DNA from: Escallonia rubra
Lineage: Eukaryota; Streptophyta; Magnoliopsida; Escalloniales; Escalloniaceae
NCBI GenBank assembly: GCA_033065855.1
Contig: JAVXUO010002083.1
Span: 124,001-188,000 of the forward strand
Length of the DNA stretch: 64,000 nt
Direction: 5' to 3'
Positions 1 to 11,885 of the stretch are shown here, one piece after another. The notes under the pieces were generated by a model. It made no database searches. It saw only the letters and a list, made by a program, of their open reading frames with translations, and had not been told where the DNA came from. Each line of letters opens with the position of its first letter. Positions within the stretch are counted from its first letter, which is position 1. Made by a program: the position numbers and the translations under genes.

Positions 1-1222
1 TGGCTGTTTGTTGCCTGCCCTCTTCGTGCTCTAATATGAATGTAGTCTTCCTTGATGGAATCTGATGCTTGAGTTCCTTGTTTACCATTTTTTCCACTAG
101 GCCTATGGGTTGTTGATGTTGGGTCTCGATCCCCGATATCTTGATTTTCAGTGTTGTCCTTGGTAGCTTCACTATGTGTTTGTGGGACTCCCTTAGCTTG
201 ATCAAGACCAGTATCCTGCTGTGCAAGGATTACAATTCAAGAAATATAAATATAAGATTACTGAAAGTAATTGCGTGTCAAGAAAACAGCAGTCAACAAA
301 ATAATACTACCTGACCATATCTTTTCCTTTTCTTTGACCCAAGTCCCTTAACCGAAGTTTCCCCACCTGATGGATCCCCTTCACCACCACCACTAAATTC
401 AGCTTCTTCCGACTCATTACCAGACACATCAACACCTTGTTTTGCTTCATCACGAGACCTGATAGAACTTGCATTCTTCTTCTCATTATTTAGTAAGCTC
501 CCCTCACTAGCCCCATGCTCAACAGACAAAGAAACATCTTTGGAACCTTCTGCCATGCAGCCCATGCTCATCTCATTCTTCTGCGTGTGTCCACCAGATA
601 TTGAATTTAGTCCATTGCCCATGAAAACCTCTTGTGGCCCTTGCATCGGTGCCACACCCCTAGAATAAGGACTAGTACATTCGGGAATGATAAAAGGGTT
701 CATCATATTACCAAAATTTCCACCACTGAAGCATGAGAATCGTGCTGCTCGTTCAATAAAACCCGAATCTGCTGGGAACTGAGATAAGCTCTGAGGAAGC
801 ATCTGAGAAGTAGAAGGCAAAAACATTCCCCCTTTCAACATTGAATTTGGTGAACTCCAACCCATATTAAGTGTCGTCTCAGAACCAGCTGCTGGAAATC
901 CGAGACCGCCATTTATAGTTCCAAGTGCGTTCGAAGTGCTAGAATTGATGTCACAGAAACCCAAGTTTTGTGAATTGGTGGGCTGGTCCCAAATCGTAGG
1001 GCAGAACGAGTCCATCACAGAAGCAGAAGAACGGGAAGATGGCCCCATCACATCTCCTTTACAAGCTGCCATGGGATTGCCTGTGGAAATCATTCCCATA
1101 GTTGTATTTGTGAGATTAGTGCCGTTTAATCGCCAGTCTGAGGAAATACTGGGTGAATTGTAGTCCACATGATCCTCGTTCCTTTTCTCTGGCTCAAATT
1201 TATCCTGACCAGCCATATCCAA
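1..1222 (-). CDS. bHLH49: bHLH transcription factor, bHLH49-type (5' part, 3' end outside window)
   Basis: This nuclear DNA-binding regulator is read on the minus strand. Exon 1 is 311-1222: the ATG is at 1222 and the donor CAG|GT is at 311/310. Its 304 residues start MDMAGQDKFEPEKRN and carry SDWRLN, the block QFPADSGFIERAARFSCFSG at about residues 149-168, and an acidic/Ser stretch ending GSKKRKRYGQ. These blocks are typical of the bHLH49/62/77 group. Exon 2 begins at 218 (or 215) and reads DTGLDQAKG, later KEDYIHIRARRGQATNS, which is the conserved entry into the basic region. The window ends before the helix-loop-helix, so the DNA-contact residues are not visible. Exon 1 ends on a codon boundary, so either acceptor keeps frame. 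Family assignment is strong; the exact paralogue (49 against 62 or 77) is an inference from the N-terminus. Confidence 0.87.
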
Positions 1223-2290
1223 TTCTTTTCAGAAGAATTGCTAAAGAAGCCAGAACCAGACACCTCTTCCTTACAGTTGTCTTAGGCCAATAGACAAATT
1301 ACCTATGAAAATTGAGAATGTTGAGAATTGACCACCCCAACTAAGCCCTAGTTAGTAGATACCCTCAACAATGATCAAGAACCCGGAAGACTGCAAATGT
1401 AAACTGACCCATACCAAAGCAACTCAACTTAGAAAACAACTCAAATAGGAATGACTCTATCCAATTCAATTCAATTCATTAGCTGAAGAAACGAAATGCG
1501 GCAAACTGAAACATAGTCAAGCAAATTGACCGTCAAAAATGGCCGTACTTCCTCAATACTCAAAACCCTCAACAATGATTAACGACCCATAAGAAAGGAA
1601 AGGTGAATTAACCATATAGAGACAAGCAAAGCAATTCATAAACCAGTTTCACTAAAGACCTGAAGGCAATCAAGCTATGAACTTAGAAAAACAGCTAGAC
1701 AGATGAAAATTAAGATGACCCACTTGAATTTATGAGCTGAAGAAACCAATAAGTGGCAAACTGAAGCAGAATCACACAAGTACTAAGCACTACTATTTCC
1801 AAGGAGATCACTGCATGGGTACTAAATTACACGAGCGAAGCTCCGCCAATGACAAAGAAAACACAAACCCAGTTCAGTAAAGAGCTCAAAACAGTCTGCA
1901 GAAGCAGTTAATTGGACAAAAAACATTGATTTCAGCATCATAAATAAGCATTCAAAACCCTGCTGTAAAAAAACCCTAAGTCAGTCTGCAACAACACAGT
2001 AAGACCAAACCAAAAGTGGGAAAGAGAAAGATACCCAGTCCAGATTCTTTGCTACTTTTGGCACACTGTCCACCATTTCATAGCTTTTCCCTGAGAAAAC
2101 CCTTTTACTCAATTTTGGGGACTTTGTTCAAACCCTAACTGTTATGTACTGTCACTATATCTTGCTCCAAGAGAACAGATCAGAAAGGGCAGAAATTAGG
2201 CAGTGTAAAGAGGAAAGTGGAAATGGGTATTTGAGGGAAAGGAAAAAGAAGACGAATTAGCAAAGGTCTTGCATTTATACCCACGCCTGC
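1223..2290 (-). promoter_or_regulatory. 5' leader and core promoter of the bHLH gene
   Basis: About 1 kb upstream of the ATG (minus strand) holds no other gene. A TATA box, GTATAAATGC on the minus strand, lies at 2271-2280, which would place transcription start near 2240-2250. The leader is therefore long and probably spliced. CTGG|GTATCTTT on the minus strand near 2035 is a plausible donor, and pyrimidine-rich TTCTTTAG near 1238-1245 a plausible acceptor. These splice sites are inferred from motif only. Confidence 0.5.
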
Positions 2291-3035
2291 ATCAAAGAAA
2301 GAGCTCTCGATGATTAACCACCGCCACTGCTACTGTAAAATATATATTTACACAAATTCACACACAAAATTTAGTTTAATTTTCTTTAACACTTTTTAAT
2401 CCTAATTTCGTTTAATAATGGTAGCAACTGACATTGCCAACTATCATTAGATACTGTAGTTTTGATCTTTATTGCATTGTCCTTCATTACACCTTGGGAG
2501 GAGAGCTAATGCCGAGTAATCTTTATTGGCCTTTGTTTGGTCAAGGGTCAAACTTGTAGCCTTTAGCTCAATTTCACACTATCAAATGGCCAGTTGGGTA
2601 CTTCTTGGAGAAGTTTAATGGCATCCAATTTGATAACTTGAGCAGCGTATCCATGTGTTTTCCTTCATATTGATTTAATTAATTTATTTATTATTAACTT
2701 CATCTTTATTTCAAAGAAGGCCTAATGCAAGATTTTATGGTTCCTCTCAATTAATTACAGATTTCTTCTGCATGTCTAATAGTTTAACTCATTCATCTTT
2801 TGTTGGGATGAGACAAGTTTTAATTAGTACGGTTTAGTCTGGTGATCTTTTATAAATCAACACTTGTAAGTTACATCTAGAAACGACTTATAAACTATTG
2901 ACGGAAGCGTCTCTCTCTCTCTCTCTCTCTCTCTCCCCCCCCCTCCCACCGCCCTATGTCATCTAAGTTTGATATTAAATTTGAATCTATATTCTTAAGG
3001 AATATTATAATTTTAGGCTGTCATGTTAAGAATAT
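2291..3035. other. Intergenic AT-rich sequence with a CT microsatellite
   Basis: No coding signal is visible. A (CT)n run followed by a C run lies at about 2911-2943. The remainder is upstream flank of the bHLH gene. Confidence 0.6.
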
Positions 3036-3325
3036 TACTCCCTCCATCCCAAAAAAATTAATCATATTTTTTTGGGAATATCCTAACAAAAATGATCACT
3101 TTTCAAATTGATAAAAATTATGTAAATATTTTTCCATCTTTACCTTTTTTATACTTATTATATTATATATTCTCTCTTTACATTTAATCATTCGCCAACT
3201 TATTTTCTCTATCCTGACATCTCTCTTTCTTTTTTTAAGCTTCAATAAAAAAAAACTCGTAAAATATAACTTATATCTTAAATAAGCATGTAAAGTCAAA
3301 TACGATCAAATATTTTGAAACGGGG
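3036..3325. mobile_element. Stowaway-like MITE
   Basis: The left end reads CTCCCTCCATCCCAAAA, the classic Stowaway/Tc1-mariner terminus. The right end, read on the minus strand, is a diverged inverted copy (CCGTTTCAAAATATTTGATC). The interior is AT-rich and non-coding and the total is about 290 bp. The ends have drifted, so the exact TA target duplication is uncertain. Confidence 0.65.
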
Positions 3326-6017
3326 TGGCACACACCCACACACACCACTCCAATCCAAGCAGCTAAGCTGGTTGGTGAGAGAGGATTGTTTGCTATGTGA
3401 TAGTCGCTGTCTAAATTTTAAGGTAGAGATAATGATGGTTGCTACAATACAAGGCTAGATTCATAGCCTAGCCGCTCTAAGCACTCTTATTGTTTGGAGT
3501 TTGTGGGCTACTAAATATTGCTGCAGCTGAACCGTGCTGCATTTGTGAATAGTTTAATGCGTAAGCATTTGGTGCAACCTGCAGTTCACTTGCCTCAAAT
3601 GTGAAAAGTTGCAACTCACTTACCACAAGTGTACTTACTCGGAATTGTTGCATAGCCAACTAGCTAGCTAGCAAAAATACTTACAAAGACTAGAATGGTC
3701 AACAGTGCCAGGCACTAAATGTGCTCCCTTACATTTGATTCCAATATGTTTGTTTACGGTAAGGCTAGAAACACTTTAGAAAAAAAAAAAAGTAAATATT
3801 ATATAATTTTTAGATTTTGGTTCCGACCGGTTAAGAACATTAGGCTGAAGACAATACAGAGACATACTAAAAAAAAGATAAATAGAAGATTATTATACTA
3901 CATATTTAACGATCATAGATGGTCGGGATCATTAGTTCTAAACTACCCAATAAATTTTACTGTTGAAGTAATCTAATTGGTCGTGTAAGGATCATAATTT
4001 GCTCACATTCTGAAACCATAGTTTTGAATGTATGAAGATTTGTGGCAATAGCATATATAGCAAATATTTTCTTAACCAAAAAGCAAAAATGTTCGGAGGT
4101 GGTTTTTACTAACATTTAAAGAAATAGCAATACGTTAAACTACACACGTGTCTGCTATTATTGGAAATTATAAAATCAATTAAAGATATCAATCAATGTT
4201 ATAAAATCAAGTTCAATAATAATAAGTAGAGTTCAAATATTAATTTTCTACACTCACACTTGTGCCTATATATAGTGACAGATACTTGTACTAATACTGA
4301 TAAATTAATCTTGCACCAAAAAAAAAAACTTTTAATCTGCGAGAAAACCATTTTATATCGTTACTGAACTGTTCTCTGCCTTTTTCTCACATAGTCTCGT
4401 GTCATTATTAGTTGGCATTGGGACTTGCAATCCCAAAGACCAAAGCTTTTAGAATACTGGAATCTCTTCACACTTTGCTTTGAAAATCCTACTACGGAGT
4501 ACTATATTATACTCAGACCCAAGATTAATAAATTTTGCCAAGTAAGGTGGGAATGATTTCTACTCATTGGTTTCCCTCAGGTACTAGCAAAACTGTAAAC
4601 AAGGAAAGAAAATCATGATTATGTTCGCATAAACAAGACTTTCTTGTAATCTACGAAATTTACCATGCACCCTTGAATTCTACTTCCCTTATTAAAATGT
4701 TTAAAACTGTCATCTTTAAACGATTAAAATGAAGTTTAAAAGAGTACTGTATAATTAACATTCTTCTCGCTCCATGTACAGAAATACTTGTGTGCGCGTG
4801 TACGTGCATACAATGGTGCATTTACGAGAAATAAATGTAGGAGAACCTATAAAAGGATGGTCCAAAGCAAGTGACAATGAAAGATCGAACCTACCCACCC
4901 ACCTTTATGTAAAAACGGGGGATCAGATTCCCTAGTACAAGCTTCTCCAGTAGAATATATGGAGGGCCATGAACACAGAAAATGGATTTCTGCCACGTGT
5001 CACGGGCGAGCCCTTTTGTGAGAGGGCCTTATTGATTGGTGTCGTACATGTTAAAATATACAGAGATTATTAGTTAACAAATTGATTAGGGTGAGGGATG
5101 GCTCATGGTTGGCTCATGGTTGGCATGGCTCCTCTTTTTGGGAAAGCCAAGCAAAACCAAATCCCTCCAGAGCAACATGGGATGGGAGTTGGGGATTCGA
5201 GATCTCTTCTGAAGAGCTTTGGAATTCTTTAACATCAATTAAAGACTGAAACAATCATCATTACTCTCTCTCTCTCACACAGACACACATTGTGGAGGTA
5301 TGTGTGTGTTAAAGTAGGCTTTCCTTTGGTGTTGAGCTTTAATCAATTAAAGTAAGCACGTTTGAAGCTTTGAATTATGGCAATCTATAACTGTACTTGA
5401 CATACTTGTATAATGGATGTGAACACGAGATTAGTTAAGTTAGCAGTAGAGGTACTTTTGATGGTCAAACTCACTACTAAAACAATTTAATCAGATGGTC
5501 ACAGCTATCTGATTATTGTTTTATCCCTGTTATTCGTGCTAGGATCTGGATTCTCTCTGCAGTGTGGCTGGATCGGAAACCGCCACTCTTCCCTTCCAAA
5601 TGGTTCAAAGTATTGCTTGGTTCGTGAAATGTCAAAAGACTTTTGAGTTTGAGTTAGAGAGACTTGATATATTATAAATCGATTGTATACGCTCAAGAGT
5701 CTTCAACAACGTTCTTTCTAGTTCTTAAATAATATTTCTTACAAAGCGATTCGATACATAGGGTACTTAAATATGCAAAGAAATCGAAAGGGCTGAGGAA
5801 TGTCAGATTTGTCAACAACAACATGATAGTCTCCTACTGGTTCGATGAATTTCATGCACGCATTATGGCACTGCATGATGAGATGCCGTTCAATGATTGT
5901 TTCAAAACCTTTCTAGGCCCTTTTGGCTCACTTTTGGCCAAACCCAAGTTGGTGAAATCCTCATCTCTTCATCACAATCACAAAGATGCTTCTTGAAAAT
6001 GTTAGGGAAACCCCCTC
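3326..6017. other. Intergenic region, no gene seen
   Basis: No conserved protein appears in any frame; the open frames are short and of low complexity. Notable items are a CACGTGTC box near 4995 in GCCACGTGTCACGGG, a 13-bp direct repeat of GGCTCATGGTT near 5099-5123, and a short CT/CA run at 5262-5290. Confidence 0.5.
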
Positions 6018-6021
6018 TTGC

Positions 6022-6172
6022 CTTTCAACTAGAGCTTTATAAGATGGACCTTTCAACTAGAGCTTTATAAGATGGACCCTGGACCCTATGGCTGGTTGAT
6101 TGAGATGGATATTGCTTGCAAATCAACGTCTGTCCCCCTCCATGGATGTCCATATAAAGCTCTAGTTGAAAC
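6022..6172. repeat. Hairpin-forming inverted repeat with duplicated left arm
   Basis: A unit of about 28 bp (CTTTCAACTAGAGCTTTATA then AGATGGAC) occurs twice in tandem at 6022-6078. Its inverted copy (ATAAAGCTCTAGTTGAAAC) is at 6154-6172, about 75 bp away. The transcript would fold into a stem of about 24 bp with one or two mismatches. It may be a foldback remnant or a small-RNA precursor; no protein is coded. Confidence 0.5.
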
Positions 6173-6499
6173 TTTTAATGGCGGAAAGTTATGTAATAAC
6201 TGAGGGAGTCAAGTGAATAATCAATCTACTCTTTCTTTCTTCCCATCAACATGATGAGTCCACTTTTAGACGTGGATCTTTTATTACATGCAAGTTTCGT
6301 CCCAAATCTATCGATCTCCAAGTAACTTGGTAAGAGTCAAATTGATCGTCCCTAGATTTGATGTTCTTAATCGTGTTTGTACATTGAAGAGTCTAATACG
6401 ATTTCAATAATAATGACGTTGAAAATCTTTGTCTAATTTATATCTATATCTATATCTATACATATATAAAAGCACATATAGGCTTAAATGACTAATATT

Positions 6500-6689
6500 T
6501 TCTTTCTTTAAAGTACCATTTTTTAATTATTTTTTTCATAAAAGGTTAAGGGTGAGTAAGGGTGTTGTTGACTTATAAAAAACTTTCCATTTAAACACCC
6601 TTTTTAAATTAGAGTGTTATTTAAAAATGATGATATTTTTGACTTTTTATGAGATATCAAGTCTCTTTCCTTAAAATATCTTTTTTAGG
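6500..6689. repeat. Left part of a diverged repeat unit, continued at 13063
   Basis: This stretch (…GATATCAAGTCTCTTTCCTT… ending TTAGGATATATA) matches units at 13063-13345. It is the sequence into which the TA microsatellite and its element cluster are set: the unit breaks off here and resumes after 13062. Confidence 0.5.
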
Positions 6690-6696
6690 ATATATA

Positions 6697-6756
<60 letters not shown>
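6690..6756. repeat. (TA)n microsatellite flanking element A
   Basis: A nearly pure TA dinucleotide run that ends directly at the GGGAACTGATC terminus of element A. Confidence 0.9.
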
Positions 6757-6758
<2 letters not shown>

Positions 6759-7019
6759 GAACTGATCTGTTGATAGCGCTAGCAAAATAGGACGATCCGG
6801 CCGTCCACTCGAGATCTGTGAACGGTCCAGATCTTTTTTTTTTGTATTTTTTTAAGTCTGTCCGCTACATAATGTAGCGGACGAGTAGGCATACACTTTT
6901 TTCTTTCTCTCTCATTTCCCTCATTATGACATGTTTCTCTCTCTTCTGTCATCAATTTCTTACTTTTTCTGAGTCTTCCTCTGTCCTTTCTCTCTCTTTT
7001 CACTCTCATCCTCCGTTCT

Positions 7020-7054
<35 letters not shown>

Positions 7055-7195
7055 TTAGCTGGTTGTGTGCCCCTGTTGAGAGCTCAAAGTATATAAGGAA
7101 GTCTAGGGCATGGAAGGTGCTGAGATGATTGAAGTGAAATTCAAAGTTTGTTGAAAAGATTTTTTCAGATCTTCTACAGTTTGAAATCTGAACAA

Positions 7196-7256
7196 AAATC
7201 TTTACGATTTTGGTGTTAAACAAAATCTTTACGATTTTGGTGTTGAACAAAATCTT
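7196..7256. repeat. Tandem 30-bp repeat
   Basis: Two copies of AAATCTTTACGATTTTGGTG plus about 10 bp, differing at one position, just left of the nested Mutator-like element. The phrase GAGATGATTGAAGTG near 7119 recurs near 8715, on the other side of that element. Confidence 0.6.
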
Positions 7257-7264
7257 TAATATTT

Positions 7265-8594
7265 GGGCTAATTACACATATATCTTTGAGGTTATGGGGT
7301 AATTACAGTCAAGGATACAAAGTTTCAAAATGTAACATTCCGTGACCAAACGTGTTTAAAATGTATCAACCGTGTCCATCCGTCAGGGTTCCGTCCAAAA
7401 AGTGTACTTTTTTAATGATGTCATAAATACGTATTTTTAAAATGACAATACTACCTTTGTATTGTATATACTGAATAAAATTTTAAACGTTAATTTAAAG
7501 ATTAAGTTTTGGTTTGTTCCCTGTCTTTTTCATCAATTTTGTCAATCTATTTCATAACCCTAATTTATCTCAATCTGCAAAACAAGGTTTCAAAATGTTC
7601 TCAATTTGTAAATTAGGGTTTCAAAACCCTAAGCTATCTTAATCCGCAAATTAAGGCTTCAAAATATTCTCAATTTGCAAATTAGGGTTTCCAAACCCTA
7701 ATTTTCTAAATCTGCAAATTAAAGTAGGAGGCAGAGACGGAGCTTAGGGGCACACGCACTCGAGATTGTAATGAACCACTCACGAACCATGAGTTACAAC
7801 CCATTTTATGTTCCGCATTTCCAATCTGCATTCTCATGCCTCTGTGTTTCCTCTTCTCCATTAACATGGTTGTGCGATTTTTGTGTGATTGGGCAATTGG
7901 CGGTGGTTGCAGAGATTGGGGGGTCGTGGGTGGCTGATGGTGCTGGCTGTCGTACGATGGAGTGTATCGATGCCTGGTGGTGGGTCTGCTCTGACAGCGA
8001 CCGTGGGTGGGCTGATCTGTGGAAGCGGGCAGTTGTGGTTGTGCGGTCGTCGGTCGTGGGTGGGCCAATCGATGGGGATGTACATTGGTGTTTGGTTGGT
8101 GGCAATCGCCGGTGAAGACTAGTAGTGGCCGTTGTTGGCCATCTGCCCTCGCCGGAAATGGTGTAAGGCGTCGAGCAGGAGACTGGTGCCTACGGTGGTG
8201 GCCCGTTGTTGGGTCATGATGGTCTGATCAGTTGTGTTTGTGGCCGACGGTGGTGGAAAGACTGGTGCCTACGGTGGTGGCCCGTTACTCGGTGGCGGGC
8301 AGTGGGCGTGGCAGCCTAGAGTGGGTTGCCGGTGAAGATGGATGGTGATGGGTGGGAGAGAAAGAGAGAAAAGATAAAAGAACACATAAATTTTAATGAA
8401 TGGCATTTACAAAAATTTTAATGAATAGCATTTGTAAATTAGATTCCAAAGTCAGAGGCAAATAGGTCTTTTTGTCAAAACCGTTAAGTATTTTTGTATT
8501 CTGTTTGATCAACGGACATAAGTGTAATTATTTCAAACTATTATCCTCGCGTGTAATTACTCACAAACCTCAGGGACATAGGTGTAATTAGCCC
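7265..8594. mobile_element. Mutator-like (MULE) non-autonomous element nested in element A
   Basis: The ends are imperfect inverted repeats: left GGGCTAATTACACATATATC, right (inverted) GGGCTAATTACACCTATGTC, extending through CCTGAGGTTTGTGAG. It is flanked by TTAATATTT (7256-7264) and TTAATATGT (8595-8603), a 9-bp target duplication with one mismatch, which is the Mutator signature. The interior has a phased AAACCCTAA/TTAGGGTTT stretch (about 7600-7700) and a strongly TGG/GGT-skewed block (7890-8340) that creates several overlapping spurious open frames. No transposase is seen. Confidence 0.75.
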
Positions 8595-8603
8595 TTAATA
8601 TGT

Positions 8604-8955
8604 TGGTCGTACAGCCACATTGATTGGAAGGTGGGGAAGATAAAGCTTAACAAGCTAGAATAGAAGATGCCAGATTCATAAGCTTACCACCTTCCCAAAT
8701 GATTGGAAGGTGATGAGATGATTGAAGTGCAATTCAAAAATCCATCTTTAGCCTCTCGATTCAATATAGTCGGCTGCAGTTTGTTATACAGCTGATAAAT
8801 AAGAATATAATTTTCAAGCTTCTAAAGGAGTTAGATTGACAGAAAACTGATAAAAGATAACAATCCTCAACCAAAAGAACAACTAAAAAAGAATTCCATG
8901 AATTTGTCTCCTAAAACGAAAAGAAATCTGTACAATACGATTAATTCCTGGAAAA
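8604..8955. other. Interior of element A between the two nested insertions
   Basis: Non-coding, AT-rich. It contains a second copy of the GATTGGAAGGTG phrase seen before the nested Mutator-like element. It may be derived from a gene flank, but nothing identifiable is coded. Confidence 0.4.
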
Positions 8956-8960
8956 ATAAA

Positions 8961-11305
8961 TGTAACACCCCAGATTTTTTTTTATTATTAGGATACTTGT
9001 GTAAGTTCGAATTTAGAATGTATTATGACTTTGAATTAAATAGTGAGCCTAAAGATTAATATAAAATTTTCTTCCCAGAAAGTAGGTTATACTTTTGGGA
9101 TTAGATGACCCAATTTAAATTTGGGCTTTAGTTTGACCCATTTATAAAGTTATATGAATTTAGTGGGTATTCTGCAATTCTTATTGGTTTAGGAATATAA
9201 TTACATTCCTTTTAGGGTGATAATTTATGTACATTATAATTCCTAGAAGCATAAACTTCAAAAGAGCCTCCAAAGAATCTCTAGGAAGAACACTCTTCAG
9301 ATTTTGGTCATTACATCGAGGTAAGAGCTTATTTTGATATTGGGATTGAGGTTTATGGTAAAAACCACATAAGTTAATGTGATTGATAGCTTCTGATTGA
9401 AAGTTTGGGTACTATTGTATTAGGGTTTTTGATATAATTTGTTTGAGAAGATCAAGACTTAAAGTTGATCAATTTGTGCAATTGAGGTAAGGGTTTTCTC
9501 ACGCGTTTACCCCATCTGAATTCTGATTATCAATCCGTTCGTCAATTGATTTGTTGTTTAAAGATATCTATTGATTCTTTAGAACACTAATTACATTCTT
9601 GATCGTTACGCTAAATAGTTCTTTGTACTTTCGATTATTGACTTTGATTCGTGATTTTTTGTTGTAAATCTTTGTAACAACTTTAAGAGTCCATACCTTT
9701 TTCATCCCTTGTCCAATTTCAGTGTCCGTGAAATTTTTGAAAACCTCAGATAGTTTACTACAACTTTGTAGTTTTGGGAAATTCCAAGTGATAGATATTC
9801 GAAAATAGACCTAAACAATTTTATGCTTATATTTCTACGAATTCAAGTCATCCAACTTCGATTAATTGTATCTTATTTTTTTGATCATTGGTTTTTAATG
9901 ATATTGGACATTCTGAAATCCTTGAAGAGTCGTCTTCAACTTTGTAGTTTAAGATTTTATCAGAATCCGTTTGGTTCTTGGTCAAAATTGAGTTTGAAAG
10001 TTATTTGTTAGTGCAGACCTTTCTGTTTTTTACACTGTAAATCAGCCCACTTCGATTTATTCTATCTCCTTTGTTTCTCATTTTTTTTCATGATTATAGA
10101 CAATCTGGAAACCTTAAAGAGTCCTCTTAAACTTCTTAGTTTTATGTTTTATCAGAATTTATCTATTTTCTGATCGAAATTCAGTTTGAAAGTTATTCAT
10201 CGGTGCAAAAGTTGTTGTTTGACACTGCAAATCAGCTTACTCTGACTTACTCCATCTTATTCGTTTCTTATCCAAAGTTGATGATCTTAGACATTAACGA
10301 GTCCTCTTCCTTTGAGTTATCTTAGAATATGTTGATTTCATTGTTGAAGTTAGCCTTTGAATAAAACTATTCTCCATAGAACCGTATGAACGAGAATGAC
10401 TTTGTCGGCTTCTAACTCTTGGTGTTTATTAAGTTGATTTGGTATATGTTTTTATATCTGGGGCGAGCCATGTCACAGTGTATGTGACTTATCTAACTCT
10501 GACTTACCCACGTGGATTGGAACGTGGGCTAGCTCAGCGGGATGAGCTAGAGATCGCGATCTTACTTTCTGAACCTTGTCTCACGTGTCAGTGATGGCAC
10601 GCGTGACACATTTCTGAATGGCTCCTGTTGTCTTCGTCTTTGTTCTGATTGAACATTTAGATTTTGATATCTGATCTATTTGAAGATATTTTCAAACTTA
10701 TTTTAAGTATTATTGAACTCACTAGAGTCTTTTTGAAACATAAGATATCATTATCAGAGCTTATGGAAACGTTTCGAACTTAAGATTGTATTGTCCGCTG
10801 GTACAAGCTATTTGACCTTGTTTCTAATCTGATTTTTGAATTGAAAATTAGTGCATTGGTTTTGGTACTCGCCATGCACCTTGGTATTGTACTTTATCAA
10901 CTTCAAGTACTATTATTGATATGGCATGCTTTGTGCTCTATGGGTGGGTGTGTGCGATTATCTTTACTGGGCTTTGTGCTCACCCTTTTTACTTTCAGGT
11001 TATCAGCCAGTGTTCGGAGCTGTGCAATGGAATTATAAGGCATGACTAAGTAAGAAAATTTTTAGGGAAGGATTTTCCTATTACATTTATTGTCGAATAG
11101 ATTTTGCTTTAGATTTTATTTTGGAGCTCCTTGTAAGAGTAATTGAGGTCAATGTAATTGTTTTAAGCCGGTGTGGCATTTATTGATGTTTCTTGGAGAC
11201 TTATTCTTAGATGCTCTGAATACCCAATGGGAGACTTTTGGATATTTTGAGGTTTTCTACCTTCGTTTATTTGAAATTAACGCTTCGAAAAATCGTGGCG
11301 TTACA
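8961..11305 (+). mobile_element. Solo LTR of a Ty3-gypsy element, about 2.3 kb
   Basis: It begins TGTAACACCCCAGATTTTT and ends AAAAATCGTGGCGTTACA, the TG…CA termini characteristic of long LTRs of Del/Tekay-type chromoviruses. Perfect 5-bp target duplications ATAAA lie at 8956-8960 and 11306-11310. No internal gag-pol or second LTR is present, so this is a product of LTR recombination. Inside, units of about 190 bp repeat from about 9840 to 10345 (ACTGTAAATCAGC… and ACTGCAAATCAGC… are homologous). At 10529-10562 there are two palindromes, CTAGCTCA/TGAGCTAG and AGATCGCGATCT. Lineage is inferred from the ends only. Confidence 0.82.
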
Positions 11306-11805
11306 ATAAACTTATGTTATTTGAGTTAGAAACATTCCCCAAGCTCGCAGATACCCATCAACCTCATCTCCACGCCTCGAAGACTTGATTGCACCAACCA
11401 CCACACACACCCTGACAATCCCTACAATATGTTTATTGCTAGAGAGAGAGAGAGAGAGAGAGAAGAAATGAGGATGAAAGAGAAAAAAGAAAGAATTGAC
11501 AGAGGAAGACTCAGAAAAAGTAAGAAATTGACGACATAAGAGAGAGAATAAGAGAGAGAAACATGTCATAATGAGGGAAATGAGAGAGAAAGAGAAAAAT
11601 GTTTGCCTACTCGTTCGCTACATTATGTAGCGGACATACTGAAAAGGGTATTTTTGTCAAAAAATTGTCTGCTACATTATATAGCGGACAGACTTAAAAA
11701 AACGCAAAAAAAAAAGATCTGGACCGTCCACAGATCTCGCGTGGACGGCCAAATCGCGCTAGCAAAATCTCCTATTTTACTAGCGCTATCGACGGATCAG
11801 CTCCC

Positions 11806-11885
<80 letters not shown>
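11806..11885. repeat. (TA)n(CA)n microsatellite between elements A and B
   Basis: TA run 11809-11854, then CA run to 11880, then ATATA. Element A ends at its left edge and element B starts at its right edge. Confidence 0.9.

Larger units (their letters stand above)
6757..11805. mobile_element. Element A: long-TIR transposon in a TA microsatellite, with nested insertions
   Basis: The left terminus GGGAACTGATCTGTTGATAG (6757) and the right terminus read inverted, GGGAGCTGATCCGTCGATAG (from 11805), start inverted repeats of about 300-360 bp (6757-7060 and 11440-11805). The right arm has about 50 bp extra. Both arms carry a palindrome: GTCCGCTACAT/ATGTAGCGGAC at 6860-6882, with variants near 11625-11690. 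TA repeats abut both ends. The interior is interrupted by a Mutator-like element (7265-8594) and a solo LTR (8961-11305); without these the core is about 1.35 kb. No transposase is visible, so it is non-autonomous. Long TIRs suggest Mutator-like or foldback ancestry, but the superfamily is not proven. Confidence 0.72.

Noticed and set aside
7600..7700. Interstitial telomere-like TTAGGG/CCCTAA motifs
   Set aside because: They are AAACCCTAA phrases scattered in an inverted manner inside a transposon and not a telomeric array.
7706..8219. Overlapping open frames on both strands (His/Pro/Thr-rich or Trp/Gly-rich)
   Set aside because: They come from the TGG-skewed core of a Mutator-like element. 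All frames are open because of composition, and none has a family resemblance.
10519..10562. tRNA-like box A (GGGCTAGCTCAGCGGGATGAG)
   Set aside because: It lies inside the solo LTR, there is no box B or cloverleaf partner, and the similarity is explained by the palindrome CTAGCTCA/TGAGCTAG.
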